64,000 nt of DNA from UBA6522 sp965262365 (lineage in GTDB: Bacteria; Pseudomonadota; Gammaproteobacteria; Steroidobacterales; Rariloculaceae). The notes under the pieces are model-generated. The model made no database searches, was not told where the DNA came from, and worked only from the letters and a program-made list of their open reading frames with translations. The translations under genes and the position numbers were made by a program. Position 1 is the first letter of the stretch. Every line of letters starts with the position of its first letter. The stretch is from positions 3,782,001-3,846,000 of the forward strand of contig OZ253541.1 of the NCBI GenBank assembly GCA_965262365.1, read 5' to 3'. Positions 34,450 to 42,569 of this stretch are shown in pieces.

Positions 34450-36675
34450 CTATAGCCGTACCTGAACCTCGATTCCGTACGTGCGAGGCTGGTTCGGCAG
34501 ATAGTTGCCCGCTCCCCCGGAATACGCGTAGTTCGAATAGTTGCGTTCGTCCGCAAGGTTGTCCCCGAACAGCACGGCGTCCCAACGATCGTTGCGTAAA
34601 CCAAGTCGAAGATTCACGAAATCGCTCGCACCGGCGTCGCGAATGTAGTTCTCCGTGTCGAAAAACATCTCGTCCACGTGAGCGTATGCGACGCGGCCGA
34701 AGAAATTGGTGACGCCGAACATGGGCCTCTCATAGGTCAGCGCAAGGTTGTAACTGGTTTCCGGTGTATCCGGCAGCGTGTTGCCCCTGTTGTTGACGAC
34801 CAATGCCACGTCACCTGTCGTGAAGTCCAGGTACTCGGTGATCTCGTCCGAGGCGATCTCGGCGTTCATCACGCCCAGGCTTGCGCTGAACCGAAGGTGG
34901 TCCGAGAGCAGTCCTTCGAAGTCCACCTCCAGGCCGCTGATTTCGGCCTCGTCGTAGGTCGTCATGCTTTGCAGGGCGGCGCCGTAGAAATAATGATGGC
35001 GATTCTCTACACCGGAGTTGAACACGGCCGCGTTCAGCGACGCCCGGCCATCCCAGAACGTGCTCTTGACGCCCAGTTCCAGCGTGTCGGCGACCTCCGG
35101 TTCGATGAAGCGGGGCAAGCCGCCGGCAAATGCCGACGTGGGATTCGGAACGCCGGTGCGAAATCCGCGCGCCAGGTCCCCATAGATCGTCGCGTTTTCG
35201 TTCAACGTGTAGGCCAGATTCAACTTTGGCTGGAATTCGTCAAACTGCCGTGCCGCACTGGCGTTTGGAAGGTTGATCAGGTTTGGATCCTGACCGACGA
35301 ACCGGGTGTCCATGTCCACCTGGTCCCATCGCGCAGCCGCCGTCAATTCCAGCCGGCCGGTGATGTCGTAGTTGGTACTCAGAAATACGCCGACGGCCTG
35401 ACTCTCGATGACGTCGCGTGTATCGGTGAGCAAGCTGTTGCCCGGCTGAGACATGCTTTCTGCGATGGTACGCGGCCCGACGGTGAAATCCCCAAGCACA
35501 ACCAACACCTGGTTGAAAATCTCCCGATCCTGATAGAACACCCCGCCGACCCAGCGGAATCGCTGGTTCGGATCCGAGGCAAAGCGGAACTCCTGGTTGA
35601 ATACTTCCACATCGAACCGGACATCCTGCAGCAGGATGTCGGCGGGCTGGAAGTCCAGATCGCCGTAATCGTACTGCCGGCTGTCGTTATAACCGGTGAT
35701 CGACGTGAATGTGCCCCCGTCCAGTTGGTATTCCACCCTCAGGGAGGCTGTGGTGACGTCCCGTTCTTCCTCGGTTTGCACATTGCTGTGATTGTCGAAG
35801 GAACCGTACGAGATATCGCTGCCCAGGCGACCCAGGGGCCCGCCGAAGAGCTGGTCGATCTCCGGCACGGGATCCGCCAGGAGCGGCATCGCCTCGTAGT
35901 ACGATGCCCCTGCGCCCGTATCCGTGACGGACGCCCGCAGATCGATATTCAGCTTGTCGAGCGTGATGAAGAGCCCTCCACGCAGCACGGTTTCATCCAG
36001 AAAGTCGAGCAAATCGCCCGTCAAACTGTTCCTGATGTAGCCGTCCCTGTTCTGGACAACGCCGGCCAGTCGGTAGAAGACCCTGTCTACCGCGATCGGG
36101 CCGGAGATACCTGCGGCAATTCGGCGGGCATTTTCGTTTCCGACGGACAACCTGGTAAATGCATCGAGTTCGTTTGTAGGCCGCTTGGTGATGACGTTGA
36201 TGGCGCCGCCGATCGCGCCGGCACCGTACAACGCACCCTGGGGGCCCTTCAGAACTTCAATACGTTCGATGTCGAACAAGTCCTGGTTGATGAAATCCTG
36301 GGCCGGCGCCTGCACGCCATCGAAGTTCACCACGAGCGGCGAGTCGCCCTGTTGCGGCGTGGCCAATCCCCGTGCGCTCAGGTTCACCACGCCGAGACGA
36401 TAGGATTGCCTGACAACAAGGTTCGGCGTCAGATCCGCTACGTCCTTGATGCGCGTGATTCCGGAGTCCGCGATCCCGGACTCGGAGAAAACGGTTATCG
36501 ACTCGGGTATGTCCTGAACACTTTCCGTGCGTTTTCGTGCGGTGACGACGATTTCCTCGAGCATGAGTTCCTGCGCATGGACGGGCGCCAACAGCATTGC
36601 GCCCACGGATATCGAGGCGACAATCGTCCGCAAACGATTCAATCGCGACCCATAATTTGAAGTGTATTCGCTCAT
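34450..36675 (-). CDS. TonB-dependent outer membrane receptor
   Basis: A 741-residue outer membrane receptor. Its leader ends at PVHAQ-ELM and is followed by a TonB box-like region LEEIVVTARKR. The plug has QDIPESITVFS and GPQGALYGAGAIGGAINVIT. The remainder is a 22-strand barrel type with the terminal aromatic signature YGIEVQVRL. ATG at 36675 has GGGAG and GCGGAA upstream; a start 16 codons earlier lacks leader features. Gene order places it between a LuxR regulator and the TctA-TctB permease on the same strand. The cargo (siderophore, vitamin or organic compound) cannot be told. The plug type resembles receptors annotated for pesticin, ferric or aromatic compounds. Confidence 0.93.
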   Translation of the reverse strand: MSEYTSNYGSRLNRLRTIVASISVGAMLLAPVHAQELMLEEIVVTARKRTESVQDIPESITVFSESGIADSGITRIKDVADLTPNLVVRQSYRLGVVNLSARGLATPQQGDSPLVVNFDGVQAPAQDFINQDLFDIERIEVLKGPQGALYGAGAIGGAINVITKRPTNELDAFTRLSVGNENARRIAAGISGPIAVDRVFYRLAGVVQNRDGYIRNSLTGDLLDFLDETVLRGGLFITLDKLNIDLRASVTDTGAGASYYEAMPLLADPVPEIDQLFGGPLGRLGSDISYGSFDNHSNVQTEEERDVTTASLRVEYQLDGGTFTSITGYNDSRQYDYGDLDFQPADILLQDVRFDVEVFNQEFRFASDPNQRFRWVGGVFYQDREIFNQVLVVLGDFTVGPRTIAESMSQPGNSLLTDTRDVIESQAVGVFLSTNYDITGRLELTAAARWDQVDMDTRFVGQDPNLINLPNASAARQFDEFQPKLNLAYTLNENATIYGDLARGFRTGVPNPTSAFAGGLPRFIEPEVADTLELGVKSTFWDGRASLNAAVFNSGVENRHHYFYGAALQSMTTYDEAEISGLEVDFEGLLSDHLRFSASLGVMNAEIASDEITEYLDFTTGDVALVVNNRGNTLPDTPETSYNLALTYERPMFGVTNFFGRVAYAHVDEMFFDTENYIRDAGASDFVNLRLGLRNDRWDAVLFGDNLADERNYSNYAYSGGAGNYLPNQPRTYGIEVQVRL

Positions 36676-36814
36676 GAGATTTCCGCTCCCACCTCGTTCT
36701 TTTGCCTGCGCGTGCGTTTGCAATTCGCCCAGGAACTACTATGCAAGAGCGTGAATCCGCCGCACAACGAGCGCGAAGGCTAGGACGGAAACTAATAAGG
36801 CTAGGCGGGAATTG

Positions 36815-36836
36815 CCGGCGGCCGGTCGGCCGCCGG
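36815..36836. other. Strong GC-rich stem-loop between tctAB fusion and TonB receptor genes
   Basis: CCGGCGGCCG-GT-CGGCCGCCGG is a perfect 10-bp inverted repeat with a 2-base centre, 17 bp past the stop of the permease gene on the minus strand. No T tract follows, so it could be an mRNA-stabilising hairpin, a rho-dependent stop aid or a protein site. Confidence 0.6.
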
Positions 36837-36852
36837 GAAACATGGTATCTGG

Positions 36853-38889
36853 CTAGATGATGAGCCACTCGGGAAAGCCGCTCGGCAGTACAGGCTGCAA
36901 CCAGAGGGCGAGCCAGGAGGTGTGGAACAGCATCCCCATCACCTGGTCGTAGAAGAACACCAGCACCACCCAGCCGGCCAGCGCATAGCCGGTCACGAAA
37001 CGTTTGCGGTAGTGCCCCCAGCGCAGCAGGTAGACGCCGATGAACACCGGCATCGCGATCTTCTGCCCCACCAGCAGCGTCAATACCACAATGCCGGCCA
37101 GATAGCCGAAAAAGGGCAATGCTTCAGCCAGCCACGCATCCTCGGAGGCCTTCTTCAACGTCACGCTCCAGGCGCCCGCGGCCTTATTGGCCTCCACCAG
37201 GTCGAGCAGATCCCGCACCATGACGATGAAGGCCAGCACGGCGCCCGGAACGCAAATCAGCAGCGGGAACTGTCGCACCGGAGGCGGCCACTCCAGCGAC
37301 GAGAATCCGGCCCAGACGAAAACGAGAAAGAGGATCGCCGAGAAGGGCAGCGAGAGGGCCGGGTTGAGTTCGGACGCCTCTCCTGCCTTGGGGCGGCCCT
37401 TGAGCCGCTGCCGGGAAATGCCCCTGGCGGCGAAGATCAAGGTCACGATGATGACCAGCAGCAGCAGCAGGACGATGGGCCGCTCGAGCCAACCGATCCC
37501 CTGATGCACGCGCATGCTGATCTGGAATGAGCCCTCGAGGATCCCCCCCAACACCAGCGCGAGGATCACCGGCGGCCGTGGCCAGCCGCCGCGCTTCATG
37601 AAGAATCCGAGCATGCCGAAGAACGTGCAGCTCACCCAGTCGCCCACCGAGGCACCGCCGAGCCAGGCGCCCATGTAGACGAAGAGCAGCACCCCGGGAA
37701 CCACCATGTGCCCGGGCAGCAGCGCAACCCTGGCGACGTATTCCACCGTCCACAGGAGAACCACGGTGGCGATGACGCTGGCGAAGGCGATCATCCACAC
37801 GAAGCTGAACGTCATCGGTAGCTCGGCTTCCAGCATGCCGGGACCGGGCCGCAGGCCGAGCATGATGAGCGCGCCCATCAGCACGGCGGTGCCGACGCTG
37901 CCGGGGATGCCCATGGTGACGGTGGGGATCAGCGCGCCGCCCCGCAGCGCGTTGTTGGCCGCCTCCGGCGCCAGCACGCCGCGCACATCGCCCTGGCCGA
38001 ACTGCGACTGGTCCCTGGCGCTTTGCATGGCGTGGCCGTAGGTGACCCAGCCGACGATGGAGGCGCCGAGACCCGGCAGCATGCCGATGTAGGCGCCGAT
38101 CACGCTGCAGCGGATCACCAGCCACCAATGCTGCAAGGCATCACGCACCCCGATCAGGAGGCCTCGGCGGGTATCGGCGGTCTGTCCGGTACGGGCGATG
38201 GAGACGTTCTTGATCGCCAGTTCCATGATTTCCGGGATTGCGAAAAGCCCCAGAAGGACCGGGATCAGCGGCAAATCATCCAGCAGGTACAAGGTGCCGA
38301 AGGTGTAGCGCGGGATTGCCTGGGACTCGGGGAATCCCACCATGGCCAGCATCAGGCCGAGCATCGCCGCGGTGACGCCCTTGAGGATGGACCGTCCGGA
38401 CAGTGAGCCGACCATGGCCAGTCCGAGTACGCCCAGCATGAAGGTCTCGGGCGACTCGAACGCCAGGATCACCGGCAGGATCAGGGGCAGCGAGATGCCG
38501 AGCGCCGCGGCCCCGCAGACGCCGCCGATGGCCGATGACGTGAACGCCGCGCCCAGCGCACGGGCTGCCTCGCCCCGTTTTGCCATCGGATAGCCATCGA
38601 GCACCGTGGCCTGCGAGGCGGCGGTGCTGGGGATGCCCATCATCACCGAAGTGATTGCACCGCTGGTGGATGTCGACGCCCACGACGACAGCAGCAGCGC
38701 GAACGCCGACACCGGTTCCATGCTGAAGGTGAACGGCAGCAGCAGCACCAGGCCGATGGCGCCGCCGAGACCCGGGATCGCGCCCATGAGGATGCCGATC
38801 GCGCACCCCAACGCAAAGTAGCCCAAAACATGCCATTGGAAGATCAGTCCCAGCCCGGCGAACAGGGCCTCCAGCATGGTTTCGAGCAT
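36853..38889 (-). CDS. Fused TctA-TctB tripartite tricarboxylate transporter permease
   Basis: A 678-residue inner-membrane protein. Residues 1 to about 495 are a full TctA: ILMGAIPGLGGAIGLVLLLP, ASTSTSGAITSVMMGIPST, DGYPMAKRGEAARALGAAF, then the second half MLPGLGASIVGWVTYG and TVTMGIPGSVGTAVLMG. After a basic linker (RQRLKGRPKAGEAS) about 170 residues with four helices (ALSLPFSAILFLVFVWAG … MPVFIGVYLLRWG) match the small TctB subunit in size and layout. TctA and TctB are usually separate genes. No binding-protein gene is adjacent; the TctC-like gene at 19964 may serve it. The start overlaps nothing and is the first ATG. Confidence 0.9.
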   Translation of the reverse strand: MLETMLEALFAGLGLIFQWHVLGYFALGCAIGILMGAIPGLGGAIGLVLLLPFTFSMEPVSAFALLLSSWASTSTSGAITSVMMGIPSTAASQATVLDGYPMAKRGEAARALGAAFTSSAIGGVCGAAALGISLPLILPVILAFESPETFMLGVLGLAMVGSLSGRSILKGVTAAMLGLMLAMVGFPESQAIPRYTFGTLYLLDDLPLIPVLLGLFAIPEIMELAIKNVSIARTGQTADTRRGLLIGVRDALQHWWLVIRCSVIGAYIGMLPGLGASIVGWVTYGHAMQSARDQSQFGQGDVRGVLAPEAANNALRGGALIPTVTMGIPGSVGTAVLMGALIMLGLRPGPGMLEAELPMTFSFVWMIAFASVIATVVLLWTVEYVARVALLPGHMVVPGVLLFVYMGAWLGGASVGDWVSCTFFGMLGFFMKRGGWPRPPVILALVLGGILEGSFQISMRVHQGIGWLERPIVLLLLLVIIVTLIFAARGISRQRLKGRPKAGEASELNPALSLPFSAILFLVFVWAGFSSLEWPPPVRQFPLLICVPGAVLAFIVMVRDLLDLVEANKAAGAWSVTLKKASEDAWLAEALPFFGYLAGIVVLTLLVGQKIAMPVFIGVYLLRWGHYRKRFVTGYALAGWVVLVFFYDQVMGMLFHTSWLALWLQPVLPSGFPEWLII

Positions 38890-39099
38890 TGATTTCCCAG
38901 ATTACGCTGCAGTATTGGTGTTGTGCCTAGCTACTTTGGATTTCCAATCAGGTGCAATATCCCAGAGATTGCGCAAGCATGATCGACAACTAGGTCGCGG
39001 GAGGCATCATGTCGCAACCAGCTTATTCTTGACGAGCCCTTACCGCCCCACAACAAATGTTCTTTGTATCAATCTCAAGTTCTAGTCTTGGAGCCACTC

Positions 39100-39305
39100 C
39101 GCTAACTTGATTTACGATATCATTAATCTTCCAAAGATTTTCGGTCACGTCCGCCGTCATCGCAAACGCGATCCCTCCACTGGGTGGAAGTAGCAAGAAT
39201 TTTAGTGGATGAGGCGCAACGCGACCGCCCGGGCACGGGCATCGTTGCACGTCAGAAGCACGCTAACCGACCTGTAGAACATGTGCAACGTTTCATGCCC
39301 GATCG
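39100..39305 (-). pseudogene. Decayed C-terminal end of a DDE transposase
   Basis: One minus frame reads GHETLHMFY and ARARAVALRLIH-stop-NSCYFHPV. The adjacent frame then reads FAMTADVTENLWKINDIVNQV. Together they resemble the usual end of IS1-like DDE transposases (HARAVALHFMHYNF … TPAMAAGVTDHLWSIEDIV). A stop and a frameshift separate the pieces. The resemblance is by pattern memory only. It would mark an old insertion at the border of the AT-rich island. Confidence 0.5.
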
Positions 39306-39666
39306 AAATTTTCTCGGTATAACCCACCTCGGTCCGCCTATACTTCGGCCCAATAGTGAGAACTTCCCTACCATTTCAAGCATCCTCCCCTGACCATAGT
39401 GCCCACACGAGAAATAGCAGGTCAAAGACTTTTATCCCGTTTTCAACACTTCAAACGACTAACGCAGGGACAAATGCGGGCTGCGTCGTCGACGAACGCG
39501 CGGTGGCGCTCAATGTTCTTATGCGATCGACACGCCAACGGATCATTGGTGTTCGCTGACCGCCAGAAAGCTTGTTTCCCCTTAGTTGAATAAGCCTGCG
39601 ACCGCCACCATACAAGCAAGACCAGTCATTTTTTTCAATCTCACGAACAAACCTGGTTTTTTTGAG

Positions 39667-39672
39667 TATAAT
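39667..39672 (+). promoter_or_regulatory. Candidate -10 box for the three-gene cassette
   Basis: A perfect TATAAT, 90 bp before the first ATG, lies in an A/T-rich tract. The matching -35 region (about 39644-39649) is poor. A T8 run and ATTTTAAAAT follow between it and the gene. Confidence 0.35.
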
Positions 39673-39761
39673 TGACACGTGCATCGACTTGAAAGTTTTT
39701 TTTATTTTAAAATCAATGAGTTGATATACAGTAGCTGGCAGTTGCAATTCTACCAGGCCGA

Positions 39762-40583
39762 ATGACCAATGTGACATACTACGTGGAGCGCCCGAAACAT
39801 CTCCCGGATTTTGCCGACCCGCCTCTCGACGAGGTTGTGCTCGGTGTCCAGTTCGAGCCGATACCTGATTTTGCTTCAGTCCACGCCTACCCAATCTGGG
39901 AGCTCTTTCGAGGAAACTATCCAACAGCAAAAGAGCGAGTCCTGCTTGACCCTAAATTTGAGACCTTTGGGGGCTTCAATCCACGGGGAAACATCGAGTT
40001 AAAAGTTGGTTCGCCGCCTGTCGGTAGCCGCCATTGGTTCATCTCGGCTGACAAAACCCATTTGCTTCAATTTCAAGCAAATCGTTTTTTGATCAACTGG
40101 AGAAAGCGGCCTGATTCTGAGTACTACCCTCGATTTGAAAATATCGCTGCGGAATTCAATCGTAACCTACTCGCACTTTCGAACCATTTCCGACGCGAGT
40201 TGAGTTATGAAATTAACATTAATCAGGCAGAAGTTACATATATTAACGTGATACCAGCGAAAAGCTTTGGTGAGGCTGGAGAGTGGTTTTCCATTTGGAA
40301 GTCTGATCCGATTGAAATAGAGGTACTAAACGCTAGCTTTAGCGAGATCTGTCGAAATGAAAATGGCAAACCATTTGCGCGTCTATACCACGAAGTTCAG
40401 TGTGGCCAAAAAAGTGACGGAACAAGAGCCTTCAAGTATTCTCTTGACTTTCGTGGGAAGCCTAGTGGTTCAGACGTTCCGACAGCAATGCAGTTTTTGC
40501 AAGCAGGCCGAGAACTAATCGTTATGAGGTTTGACCAATTGACTACCGAGAGTGCGCATACACATTGGAGGAAAGTCGAATGA
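39762..40583 (+). CDS. TIGR04255 family protein (uncharacterised), first gene of a low-GC cassette
   Basis: A 273-residue cytoplasmic protein without leader or membrane segment. The N-terminal motif PPLDEVVLGVQFEP fits the P(I/L)xEVVxxVxF signature of TIGR04255, a sporadically distributed family of unknown function. Conserved-looking features further on are WELFRGNYP, LLQFQANRFLINWRK, and the central YEININQAEVTYINVI strand pair. A poor ribosome site (ACCAGG) precedes the ATG. Its stop overlaps the next ATG (ATGA). Codon use is AT-rich compared with flanking genes (NNT and NNA third positions are common), pointing to transfer. Function is unknown; paired small genes suggest a sensor or effector module. 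Confidence 0.8.
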   Translation: MTNVTYYVERPKHLPDFADPPLDEVVLGVQFEPIPDFASVHAYPIWELFRGNYPTAKERVLLDPKFETFGGFNPRGNIELKVGSPPVGSRHWFISADKTHLLQFQANRFLINWRKRPDSEYYPRFENIAAEFNRNLLALSNHFRRELSYEININQAEVTYINVIPAKSFGEAGEWFSIWKSDPIEIEVLNASFSEICRNENGKPFARLYHEVQCGQKSDGTRAFKYSLDFRGKPSGSDVPTAMQFLQAGRELIVMRFDQLTTESAHTHWRKVE

Positions 40584-41098
40584 ACGCTCTATCCTTGAAA
40601 AGCTCTGCATTTCAGACAACCCAAGGCTTTTTTGGGCGACTTGATAACCCAATCTCGATTGGCGACAGTCGACTGGCGGTTAATCGATCGACTTACGTTC
40701 GTGTAGATTGGCCTAGTTCGCCTTGGTTTGAGGAGCTGCGAAAAAAATTTGACGAAATTTGCTCGCTCCCCGAAGGTTGGGATGGATATGCAGGTTTTCC
40801 GGTTTCTTTCAGCAACGCGAGTTTTGCGGCAGACCTTTTGGAACGACTTTATTCGGATGGTGTTCCCCCACCTAGTATCGTTCCGGGCAGTGATGGTTCC
40901 CTACAGCTAGAATGGCATCGAAACCAATTCGACGTTGAAATCGATGTGCTCGCACCTTATCAAGTTGTAGCGAAACGCACGAATCACGTAACAGACACTG
41001 AAAAGGAGATTGAACTCGACAGTGACTTTACGGCGTTAGAAGAATGGATCTGTGGCCTAAAGTCTCTCGACAATGAGTATGAGCAACTAGTAGCTTAG
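40580..41098 (+). CDS. Uncharacterised GWDGY-motif protein, second gene of the cassette
   Basis: A 172-residue soluble protein. The central part reads ICSLPEGWDGYAGFPVS, then PPPSIVPGSDGSLQLEWH and FDVEIDV. I recognise this LPxGWDGYxAxPxS … PxxDGxxxLEW pattern as a widespread but unnamed small protein type, often encoded beside another short gene in accessory regions. The ATG at 40580 has GGAGG 8 bp upstream and overlaps the TIGR04255 stop by 4 bp, so translation is coupled. No catalytic motif is visible. The alternating beta pattern of residues 95-140 suggests a small alpha/beta fold. AT-rich like its neighbours. Confidence 0.78.
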   Translation: MNALSLKSSAFQTTQGFFGRLDNPISIGDSRLAVNRSTYVRVDWPSSPWFEELRKKFDEICSLPEGWDGYAGFPVSFSNASFAADLLERLYSDGVPPPSIVPGSDGSLQLEWHRNQFDVEIDVLAPYQVVAKRTNHVTDTEKEIELDSDFTALEEWICGLKSLDNEYEQLVA

Positions 41099-41124
41099 GT
41101 AGATTCTAAGCTTGGACGTTTCTC

Positions 41125-41550
41125 ATGGATCCGCATGATGACGAGACAATTGAAGCGGACGACAAAATAATACGTCGTATCAATCCACGTCATCATGTGA
41201 TTTGGGACGAAAACGTAGGACGCAAGAGAATATCCTCAAAGGCGTTTTCTCCGTCTTCGGCACCAAATGGCGGTATGTCTGTTGACATAGAAAAGCGAAT
41301 AGAAAAAGACGAGCTAGACCCTCACGAATATGTTACGACCCCCGAATTCATCGGATCTGTTGTTTTTTCGGCTGGCGACATCAGGAGTATTGGTTTAATG
41401 GTCGGGTCTGACCCATTGCCGGAAAATCCATACCATGGTGAAGTGTGGGGTAGTGGACAGCCAAATAAGTTCACGGCATCGCAGAAAAAGCGACTAAGAA
41501 ACGTCTGTAACTGGTATGTCCTAATACCAGACGTCGAAATCGCCTCATAG
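41125..41550 (+). CDS. Uncharacterised small protein, third gene of the cassette
   Basis: A 141-residue soluble protein. It contains IIRRINPRHHVIWDENVGRK, ISSKAFSPSSAPNGGMSVDI and, after a gap, VVFSAGDIRSIGLMVGSDPL with NPYHGEVWG. The pattern R(I/V)xPxH … SSxAF … MSVD … AGxxRxxGLxVxxDPxPxNPxHxxV is one I have seen in unnamed proteins next to GWDGY-type genes. The many conserved His and Asp residues could form a metal or catalytic site, but that is a guess. It starts 26 bp after the second gene with a weak ribosome site. A disordered acidic N-terminus (DPHDDETIEADD) precedes the domain. Confidence 0.75.
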   Translation: MDPHDDETIEADDKIIRRINPRHHVIWDENVGRKRISSKAFSPSSAPNGGMSVDIEKRIEKDELDPHEYVTTPEFIGSVVFSAGDIRSIGLMVGSDPLPENPYHGEVWGSGQPNKFTASQKKRLRNVCNWYVLIPDVEIAS

Positions 41551-41973
41551 GATGTGACACACTTTCAAAAACGCTTCGCTACTGCTGCTAACTTGCAATG
41601 TAGGCACGCGGAAAACGCGTAAACGCATTTCGTTTGGCGTATTTCTTTGGTCACGCAGTATTGACCGAGCGGCCGCTGGCGGCCCTCTTCGCATTTTCCC
41701 GCAGCCGTTCGGGGCATCGTCGCGACACGAACTATTCCACTCAATTTTTGCCGAAGCGCGTTAAATTGTTGAACTGCCCAGTCGCCAAGCCAACAACCCA
41801 CGTTGACCAATGCGCGACTCGGATGCTCCAACGCCCAATTGGCACCGCTAAAGTCCATGGCTCATCGCAAAAACTTTCGACGTGGGCTAATGCCAGTTCC
41901 CGCGAATTTTCCGATGTTGAGAGGCTGGGCGATAATATCAGCACTGTCCACACGCAACCGGAATCGAAAACCC
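41551..41973. other. 423-bp gap, right edge of the AT-rich island
   Basis: No gene is supported here. Short open frames on both strands have no family pattern. It holds two small hairpins (CGCGGAAAACGCG near 41609 and GCGGCCGCTGGCGGCC near 41671). The composition rises back to genome-typical GC by the GlcG/HbpS-like gene. Confidence 0.5.
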
Positions 41974-42450
41974 ATGGCCAAACCCACGCCCTTGAAGGTC
42001 ACGCTCACTCTGGCCCAGGCGGATGCCATCGCCGATGAGGCGCTGAGGCTCGCCCGCCAACACGGCCTGCAACCGCTGACAGTCGCGGTGCTGGACGCCG
42101 GCGGTCACCAGATCGTGCTCAAGCGCGAGGACGGCTGCGGGATCATGCGTGTCCAGGTGGCCACGGCCAAGGCCTATGGCGCTCTGGGCATGGGCATCTC
42201 CAGCCGCGAACTGGGCGAGCACGTCACGGGCAGGGAGATCTTCGGCAATTCGCTGAGCGTGATCTCCGGCGGGCGATTCGCCACCGTGCCCGGCGGCGTC
42301 CTGATCCGCGACGCCGACGGCAGCGTGATCGGCGCCGTCGGGATCACCGGCGACAAGTCGCCGGCGGACGAATTTGCCGCCATCGGCGGCATCAGGTCCG
42401 TGGGCCTGGTGTCCGATCCCGCGGAACCCGCCACGGGCTGGAACAGGTGA
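41974..42450 (+). CDS. GlcG/HbpS-like heme-binding family protein
   Basis: A 158-residue protein of the DUF336/HbpS-GlcG family. Landmarks: LTLAQADAIADEALRLARQHG at the start, VAVLDAGGHQIVLKREDG, ATAKAYGALGM and the glycine-rich end GGVLIRDADGSVIGAVGITG. HbpS of actinomycetes binds and degrades heme; GlcG-type members are linked to glycolate or diol metabolism. Here it lies upstream of an esterase in the same direction. The ATG at 41974 is chosen because homology begins there; the open frame upstream is in the AT-rich gap and is not family-like. Confidence 0.9.
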   Translation: MAKPTPLKVTLTLAQADAIADEALRLARQHGLQPLTVAVLDAGGHQIVLKREDGCGIMRVQVATAKAYGALGMGISSRELGEHVTGREIFGNSLSVISGGRFATVPGGVLIRDADGSVIGAVGITGDKSPADEFAAIGGIRSVGLVSDPAEPATGWNR

Positions 42451-42482
42451 TCAGAGGCTCCGGCAGCACGACGGTCCCGCCA

Positions 42483-42536
42483 GCGTCAGGCCGGAGCGCT
42501 GCGTCAGGCCGTAGCGCCGCGTCAGGCGGACTCGTA
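42483..42536 (+). repeat. 18-bp tandem repeat, about 2.6 copies
   Basis: GCGTCAGGCCGGAGCGCT, GCGTCAGGCCGTAGCGCC and GCGTCAGGCGGA follow each other between the GlcG/HbpS-like gene and the esterase gene. Confidence 0.75.
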
Positions 42537-42569
42537 GCCGGTGCGCCACAACACGGCGCCGGCTAAGCC

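Larger units (their letters stand above)
38890..39761. other. 872-bp AT-richer gap without an intact gene
   Basis: Base composition falls sharply compared with the preceding genes. The only coding trace is a decayed transposase end on the minus strand (39100-39305). Short open frames elsewhere here show no family pattern or ribosome site. It ends in T- and A-rich tracts just before the TIGR04255 gene, where the promoter of that cassette should lie. Confidence 0.6.

Noticed and set aside
34678..36660. 660-codon + strand open frame opposite the TonB receptor
   Set aside because: Shadow of the receptor gene; no leader, motif or ribosome site.
38023..38406. His/Asp-rich + strand open frame inside the tctAB region
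   Set aside because: Antisense to conserved membrane segments of the TctA domain; composition is typical of shadow frames.
41565..41858. 97-codon minus-strand frame in the gap after the low-GC cassette
   Set aside because: No recognisable pattern or ribosome site, and base composition suggests non-coding DNA.
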